A stretch of 64,000 nt of DNA from contig CAJJAH010000001.1 in the NCBI GenBank assembly GCA_905182255.1, positions 1 through 64,000 of the forward strand. The letters run 5' to 3'. Positions within the stretch are counted from its first letter, which is position 1, and each line of letters opens with the position of its first letter. The notes beneath the pieces were generated by a model, which did not search any database, was not told the DNA's origin, and saw nothing but the letters and a program-made list of their open reading frames with translations. A program made the translations under genes and the position numbers. The DNA comes from Cryomorphaceae bacterium BACL11 MAG-121001-bin54. GTDB taxonomy: Bacteria > Bacteroidota > Bacteroidia > Flavobacteriales > BACL11. This document shows, in pieces, positions 60,125-64,000 of this stretch.

Positions 60125-60679
60125 CTAATATCCAAAAACATATCCGACACCAATCTGTATAGAAGAGTTTCTTATACTGGCATCCTGAATCATATCTGTA
60201 AAGGCTAATCCATATCTCAAGTCAAGATGTAACAAATCATTAATATTATATATTGCTCCAAAATTGGATCCAAATTCAATTCTATTAAATTGATCCCATT
60301 CAGTAATACTTTCATCATCTGATGTTCCACTTGAAAGATAACCTAAGTAAGGACCTATAGATATGGCAAACTCATCATTAATATGAAAAAGACCATTAAC
60401 ACCTAAATCAAGGTAATTTACCAAAACTGACCCATCCCCACCATCTTCTTTCGCTCCTTTTTGATGAAAGAGAATCTCAGGCATCCATTCAATATTTCCT
60501 TCTCCAAGCTTCATAAAAGCACCAAAAAAGAAACCAGTTCTTGAAACAGAGTTTAAATCGTCTGAGTCAGCACCTACAAAGTCAGTAATTGCAGCTCCTC
60601 CTTTTAACCCAAATGATTGCGCAGATATATTTGAGACTAAAAAGAAAGAAAGTACTATTATTATATATTTTTTCATCAT
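60125..60679 (-). CDS. Outer-membrane beta-barrel protein (PorT/OMP_b-brl_2-like)
   Basis: A protein of 184 residues. Signal peptide (about 1-20, ending NISAQ), then an eight-stranded barrel: SFGLKGGAAITDFVG at the start is the standard opening of this Bacteroidota family, followed by alternating hydrophobic strands (FFFGAFMKLG, IEWMPEILFHQ, DLGVNGLFHI, FAISIGPYLGYL, RIEFGSNFGAIYNI, LDLRYGLAFTDM) and the C-terminal SIQIGVGYVFGY ending in an aromatic. Last gene of the operon beginning beyond the right edge, 12 bases after the LpoB/CsgG-like gene. Function unknown. Confidence 0.88.
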   Translation of the reverse strand: MMKKYIIIVLSFFLVSNISAQSFGLKGGAAITDFVGADSDDLNSVSRTGFFFGAFMKLGEGNIEWMPEILFHQKGAKEDGGDGSVLVNYLDLGVNGLFHINDEFAISIGPYLGYLSSGTSDDESITEWDQFNRIEFGSNFGAIYNINDLLHLDLRYGLAFTDMIQDASIRNSSIQIGVGYVFGY

Positions 60680-60691
60680 ATTATTTTAAAC

Positions 60692-61783
60692 TTAATCCAT
60701 ATTAATCCAATTGATATTAGTTGGCTGCTGGTTTTCACCAAAAGCAACTCCAACATCTCTTACAGCTTTTATAGCTTGTTTTTCAAGTTCAACATTATCA
60801 CTTTGTACTTTAACCTTGAAGTCCCACTCTCTATCCTCATCAGCTTTAAGCTTAGCCTTAATCTCATTACCTAATGCCATTGCTTCTTTATAACATTTTG
60901 AATCAGAAGCAACTTCACCCAACCATCTTCCTGCATCTCTTGAATTACCAGAAGACCAAGCACCTTTTGCTTTACCTAATGCAACAGCGCACCTATGATC
61001 TTCAATCTCTTTTAATAATGATTGTGCATCAGAATAACAACTAACATCTGGCAAAATTCCTGCCAAATAACTAGCGGCTAAATCATAATCATCTTTTGCT
61101 TTTGCAGCTCTTGCATCAGCAATATTCTGCATACACTCATTTTCCATCTTTAGCTTAAAAATAGTAACAGCGACATCCTTACCTTTAATATAACAATCTT
61201 TACAAACATCAGGTATAGACATAACTGTATAAATAGCCTCATCAAATTCCTTCCTTCCAGCTAATGACTCAGCATCTTTTAATATGAAATCGCATTGTGA
61301 ATTATAATATTCAACAATTTTATCTTTACCATCTTGAATAAAAGTTTTAACTTCTGGTCGCTTGTAATTAAGCATCTTTAAAGCACCAACATATGCTTTA
61401 GTTGGATTTTTCCCAACACCTTTTAATGGAATTGTAGTTGATGAGAAAATTGTTTGAGTAACATTATCTGCAATATAAAGTGTTATATCCAAATTATAAG
61501 CATGCATAGGTGGTGCAGTAGCTGTAATATCCTGACTCATAATTGATACATGAGGATACATAATAAATCTATTACCAGCACTAGCCATTCCATTCTTACT
61601 AGCAATCTGACCCATTTTATTTAATAATATTCTCTCAGCAGCTAAAGGCATATCAGGTATACTACCTACAACAGGAGCTATTGCTATTCTAGCTACATCA
61701 TCCGATTTTCCTAAATTATTTTGAGCTTTTACACTAAAGCATACAAAGAATAAAGCAACAAGTATTGATTTAATAATTTTCAT
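60692..61783 (-). CDS. Secreted LpoB/CsgG-like protein with a Cys-spaced helical C-terminal region
   Basis: A protein of 363 residues with a signal peptide (about 1-20, ending SVKAQ). The N-terminal half (about 28-155: RIAIAPVV..., AERILLNKMGQIA, FIMYPHVSIMSQDITATAPP, LDITLYIADNV, STTIPLKGVG) resembles the CsgG/LpoB-type alpha-beta domain. The C-terminal half is helical with regularly spaced Cys (DVCKDCYIKG, NECMQNIADARAA, VSCYSDAQSLL, HRCAVALGKAKG, KCYKEAMALG), suggesting TPR-like hairpins, perhaps cross-linked. No lipobox is visible. In the operon it follows the DUF6175 gene by 24 bases. The domain match is my own reading, not a profile result. Confidence 0.65.
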   Translation of the reverse strand: MKIIKSILVALFFVCFSVKAQNNLGKSDDVARIAIAPVVGSIPDMPLAAERILLNKMGQIASKNGMASAGNRFIMYPHVSIMSQDITATAPPMHAYNLDITLYIADNVTQTIFSSTTIPLKGVGKNPTKAYVGALKMLNYKRPEVKTFIQDGKDKIVEYYNSQCDFILKDAESLAGRKEFDEAIYTVMSIPDVCKDCYIKGKDVAVTIFKLKMENECMQNIADARAAKAKDDYDLAASYLAGILPDVSCYSDAQSLLKEIEDHRCAVALGKAKGAWSSGNSRDAGRWLGEVASDSKCYKEAMALGNEIKAKLKADEDREWDFKVKVQSDNVELEKQAIKAVRDVGVAFGENQQPTNINWINMD

Positions 61784-61807
61784 ATTTATTTATTTTTATT
61801 TTTTATT

Positions 61808-62764
61808 TTATTTATGACCTATCCATAAAGTAAGCTGACCTAAACCCTCATTTTCTGCCTTAGCTTCCAAGCCTATTTCTTTTAGTTTATCGCGTAAGTC
61901 TTTACCTAATCTTCTTACATCATAAGCTCTTTCTCTACCTTTAGAATTTACGTAAAATAAAGGAATTCTAACCTGCTCAAAAAGCATCATATTTTCTGTA
62001 GCATCAGTAAGATTAAATACTCCATTTACTGTCAAGTCTGACATCCAGTCTTCTATTGATATACCTAACTCATCATCACCATAATCTTCAGTTTCCAAAT
62101 CTTCTCCCCAATCATCCCATACCTTTACACGAACAACAACTTCTCTTCCATTTATAAACATGTCGTCAAAATAAGACATTAAAGTAGAATTAAAATTATC
62201 AAGATGTGCCAAAACAGCTTCTTGCATTAATTCTGGAGTTGATCCAGAAGAAGGCTCTCCATTCCCAGTAGCAGTAGCGACCTGTTTATCTGTATAAGCA
62301 TCAAGTCCTTGTAAAGTAAACTGAATAGAAGATTTAGGACCTTTCTTGTTTACATTGTAAGTGATCTGCATCCAAATATCAGCTTTAGCAACTTTTTTTA
62401 ATTCATCAGTAGGACTTGAGCTAACGCTTCCTCCAGTTTTAGATGACATACGCATATTATCATCAGCAGCTTGTTTCTCCAAAGTTTTTAATGCACTTTC
62501 TAGGTTTTTTAAAGGAAAACCTCTTTCTCCCATCATTCCATTTATTTGAGCGATTACTTGAAGTAAAGTAGGATCAGATTGCACGGCTTTTTTATAATCA
62601 GGGATACGTACTATTGTTCCTTGATTATTAAACTCTTGCATAAATCCATTTTGATTACACCAAACATCACTAGGCACAATCATGATTGTCGGTTTTTTTG
62701 CTTTCTGCGCAAGCGCTGCAAAACTAAATAATGCTATAAATATAGCTAAAGTAATTTTTTTCAT
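61808..62764 (-). CDS. DUF6175 family secreted protein
   Basis: A protein of 318 residues. Signal peptide (about 1-19, ending AALAQ), then KPTIMIVPSDVWCNQNGFM, the opening typical of DUF6175, an ADIWMQITYNVNKKGPKSSIQFTL segment, a repeated acidic stretch (VWDDWGEDLETEDYGDDELG), and RIPLFYVNSKGRERAYDVRRLGKDLRDKL near the C-terminus. Family function unknown; members co-occur with CsgG/LpoB-like genes in Bacteroidota. Separated by 4 bases from the upstream small paralogue. Confidence 0.75.
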   Translation of the reverse strand: MKKITLAIFIALFSFAALAQKAKKPTIMIVPSDVWCNQNGFMQEFNNQGTIVRIPDYKKAVQSDPTLLQVIAQINGMMGERGFPLKNLESALKTLEKQAADDNMRMSSKTGGSVSSSPTDELKKVAKADIWMQITYNVNKKGPKSSIQFTLQGLDAYTDKQVATATGNGEPSSGSTPELMQEAVLAHLDNFNSTLMSYFDDMFINGREVVVRVKVWDDWGEDLETEDYGDDELGISIEDWMSDLTVNGVFNLTDATENMMLFEQVRIPLFYVNSKGRERAYDVRRLGKDLRDKLKEIGLEAKAENEGLGQLTLWIGHK

Positions 62765-62768
62765 TGTT

Positions 62769-63245
62769 TTATTGTTTTAATATATTATCTGTGATTAATT
62801 TTTGTCTAATTTCCTCAACTTTTACACGTACTTTAATGCCATAAGAGGTTTGTTTTCTTGATTTCTTCAATGATTTGGGAGATTTCTCAATAGAAATATA
62901 ATCCTTGTAATCAGAATTAAAAAAAGAATACACGTAACTCTTGTATTTTGTAGAAGCATTAACTTCTATGATTAATGGGCGCATCTGACATCCTTTATTT
63001 ATACCTTTAAATAAAATATCGTTAAGTACATTACGTTTTGCCTGGTCAATTGCTTCAGATTTACTACTTCCCTTTCCCCATGCTTGTAAAATAAAACTAC
63101 CATCCAATTTATCCTCTAAACATTCTGTTTCAACACCATAGTAGCTTGCTGTTTTCTTTTGTTTATTGAAAACCTGTCCAAAAACAGGAACGGAAACTAA
63201 AGTTATGATAGCTAGAATTGTGATTTTATTTATAATTTTTTTCAT
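62769..63245 (-). CDS. Secreted LPP20-like small protein (paralogue 2)
   Basis: A protein of 158 residues: signal peptide (about 1-23), then SFILQAWGKGSSKSEAIDQAKRNVLNDILFKGIN with a helix containing the A-x-x-x-AKRN-x-x-x-DILFKG pattern, a Cys pair (GCQM), and a basic C-terminal helix (VRVKVEEIRQKLI). The same arrangement recurs in the next gene upstream, AIEAAKRNAVHGIIFKG...GGRC. The motif recalls the LPP20/lipoprotein-type helix found with CsgG systems, but no lipobox is seen. Eleven bases separate the two. Confidence 0.68.
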   Translation of the reverse strand: MKKIINKITILAIITLVSVPVFGQVFNKQKKTASYYGVETECLEDKLDGSFILQAWGKGSSKSEAIDQAKRNVLNDILFKGINKGCQMRPLIIEVNASTKYKSYVYSFFNSDYKDYISIEKSPKSLKKSRKQTSYGIKVRVKVEEIRQKLITDNILKQ

Positions 63246-63256
63246 AATTTAAATAT

Positions 63257-63778
63257 TTAGAATCTTGATCCCAAGCCTTTAATAATACCAGCAGCCTCTA
63301 AATCTTTTCTTAATAAAGATACGTTAACCGATACGTTTACTCCAACTTTAAATTCCTTTTTACTAACTTTAGTTACATCTCCAGCTTCAATAGCTCCATC
63401 TGTAGATGCTACAACAAATTTAGAGTACTTACCTCCGTTTGCAAAGAAATCTTTAAAGAAATCAGCTTTTTCTTGTTCTAAATTTGCACTTCTAGCAAGA
63501 GCAGGTTTATTAACGCATCTTCCTCCAGAAATACCTTTAAAGATAATCCCATGAACAGCATTTCTTTTTGCTGCTTCAATCGCAACTTTAGGTTTTTTTG
63601 AATATGAAAATACTTTAATTGCATAAGTACCTTGCTTCCCTTCACCAATACACTCAATTTCATACCTAAAATTATGAGTGTCTTTTTTTGATTTTTTCTT
63701 ACTAAACATCTGAGCACTTGAAGAGAAAGATGCAATTAGTAATACTGCCACTAATATTGATTTTATTTTTGTTTTCAT
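63257..63778 (-). CDS. Secreted LPP20-like small protein (paralogue 1)
   Basis: A protein of 173 residues. Signal peptide (about 1-22, ending SFSSSAQ), basic KKKSKKD segment, then YAIKVFSYSKKPKVAIEAAKRNAVHGIIFKGISGGRCVNKPAL, the same core as the neighbouring paralogue, and a C-terminal VNVSVNVSLLRKDLEAAGIIKGLG. A hydrophobic interface and a conserved FKG-turn suggest packing against the CsgG/LpoB-like neighbour; this is inference. The partial gene upstream lies 16 bases away. Confidence 0.68.
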   Translation of the reverse strand: MKTKIKSILVAVLLIASFSSSAQMFSKKKSKKDTHNFRYEIECIGEGKQGTYAIKVFSYSKKPKVAIEAAKRNAVHGIIFKGISGGRCVNKPALARSANLEQEKADFFKDFFANGGKYSKFVVASTDGAIEAGDVTKVSKKEFKVGVNVSVNVSLLRKDLEAAGIIKGLGSRF

Positions 63779-63794
63779 AGTTTGTTTTTTTAAA

Positions 63795-64000
63795 TTATTT
63801 TTTTTGTCTGATTAATAAGCCTGCATAATACTTCTTTTTACAACCTTTGAAATGAGTAGCCTGAATTTTTATTTCACCTTCAATTACTGGAGGATCAGAT
63901 GCATAAAATTGATTATCCCAAATATTTTTTTTGTCAATTTTTATAGTACCAATTGACTTATACTCTGTTAGACCTTCTTTATTTACAAACTGTTCAAGAA
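63795..64000 (-). CDS. Partial protein, upstream end of the operon
   Basis: The right edge cuts this minus-strand gene; 68 C-terminal residues remain, beginning LEQFVNKEGLTEYKSIGTI. It ends QATHFKGCKKKYYAGLLIRQ plus two lysines, with a single Cys and an alternating hydrophobic pattern. No family is recognisable from the fragment. Its stop lies 16 bases from the next ATG on the same strand, so it belongs to the same transcript as the five downstream secreted-protein genes. Confidence 0.6.
   Translation of the reverse strand, partial: LEQFVNKEGLTEYKSIGTIKIDKKNIWDNQFYASDPPVIEGEIKIQATHFKGCKKKYYAGLLIRQKK

Noticed and set aside
1-64000. tRNA, rRNA, CRISPR arrays, insertion sequences, prophage
   Set aside because: None seen on either strand: no cloverleaf-like sequence noted, no regularly spaced repeats, no transposase, integrase or phage structural proteins.

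Overview
The window is AT-rich chromosomal DNA from a member of the Bacteroidota, most likely order Flavobacteriales. The support is convergent: a type IX secretion (T9SS) C-terminal sorting domain, a carboxypeptidase-regulatory/plug TonB-dependent receptor, the bacillithiol gene bshA, DUF6150, DUF6175, DUF5683 and Pur-alpha-like (DUF3276) proteins, the Bacteroidota promoter element TAnnTTTG upstream of many genes, and blocks of gene order typical of flavobacteria (dnaA-phosphatase-methyltransferase; mutL-rhomboid-rhomboid-EEP; ybbR-yajC-DUF1573-nusB; parA-parB-DUF5683-dapB-lepB-wbqC; thrS-infC-rpmI-rplT). Most of the window is housekeeping. I see no rRNA, tRNA, CRISPR array, insertion sequence or prophage.

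Layout. 0-2.1 kb: a left-truncated M1 metallopeptidase and a frame-disrupted secreted repeat protein. 2.2-5.8 kb: rpmB, a CinA/PncC-type amidase, a tandem universal stress protein, a nucleoside phosphorylase, an aquaporin and a thioesterase. 5.9-7.5 kb: a 5'-nucleotidase split into two genes. 7.7-13.7 kb: dnaA, a low-molecular-weight phosphatase, an RsmI-like methylase, an FtsB/DivIC-like protein and a methylmalonyl-CoA mutase in which the small-subunit domain is fused to the large subunit. 13.7-18.8 kb: a four-gene minus-strand operon of a T9SS-secreted propeller protein, a Cys-rich HYC_CC_PP-like protein, a TonB receptor and an HMA-like protein, probably for metal handling. 18.9-23.5 kb: a six-gene minus-strand operon combining a two-component system with rhodanese, persulfide-dioxygenase-like and methyltransferase genes, probably a sulfur-stress unit. 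23.6-32.3 kb: rocD, rlmD, a DUF6150 repeat protein, a 39-residue membrane peptide, a YciO/TsaC-like protein, coaE, bshA and a GH3/beta-lactamase fusion. 32.4-40.8 kb: mutL, two rhomboid proteases and an EEP hydrolase, converging on ybbR, yajC, DUF1573, nusB and an amino-acid dehydrogenase. 40.9-52.9 kb: an ABC exporter, a Pur-alpha-like protein, parAB, dapB, lepB, an acyl-CoA carboxylase subunit, thrS, infC (apparent AUC start), rpmI and rplT. 53-60 kb: yqeY-like, TPR lipoprotein, recA, nth, a small protein, an ECF-like sigma factor and uvrA. 60.1-64 kb: an operon of at least six mostly secreted proteins of unknown function that runs off the right edge.

Functional links. Propionate/methylmalonyl-CoA metabolism is represented by the fused mutase and the carboxyltransferase. 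Thiol chemistry is represented by BshA plus the persulfide/rhodanese operon. Genome maintenance is represented by dnaA, parAB, mutL, recA, nth and uvrA.

Sequence quality. Single-base frame breaks are confined to two zones: about 1.45-2.08 kb (M1 peptidase signal peptide, repeat protein) and about 56.2-58.2 kb (nth 5' end, sigma factor 3' end, four in uvrA). The intervening 54 kb reads cleanly. Protein-level homology continues across each break, so consensus errors are the likeliest explanation and these genes should not be read as inactivated without checking reads.
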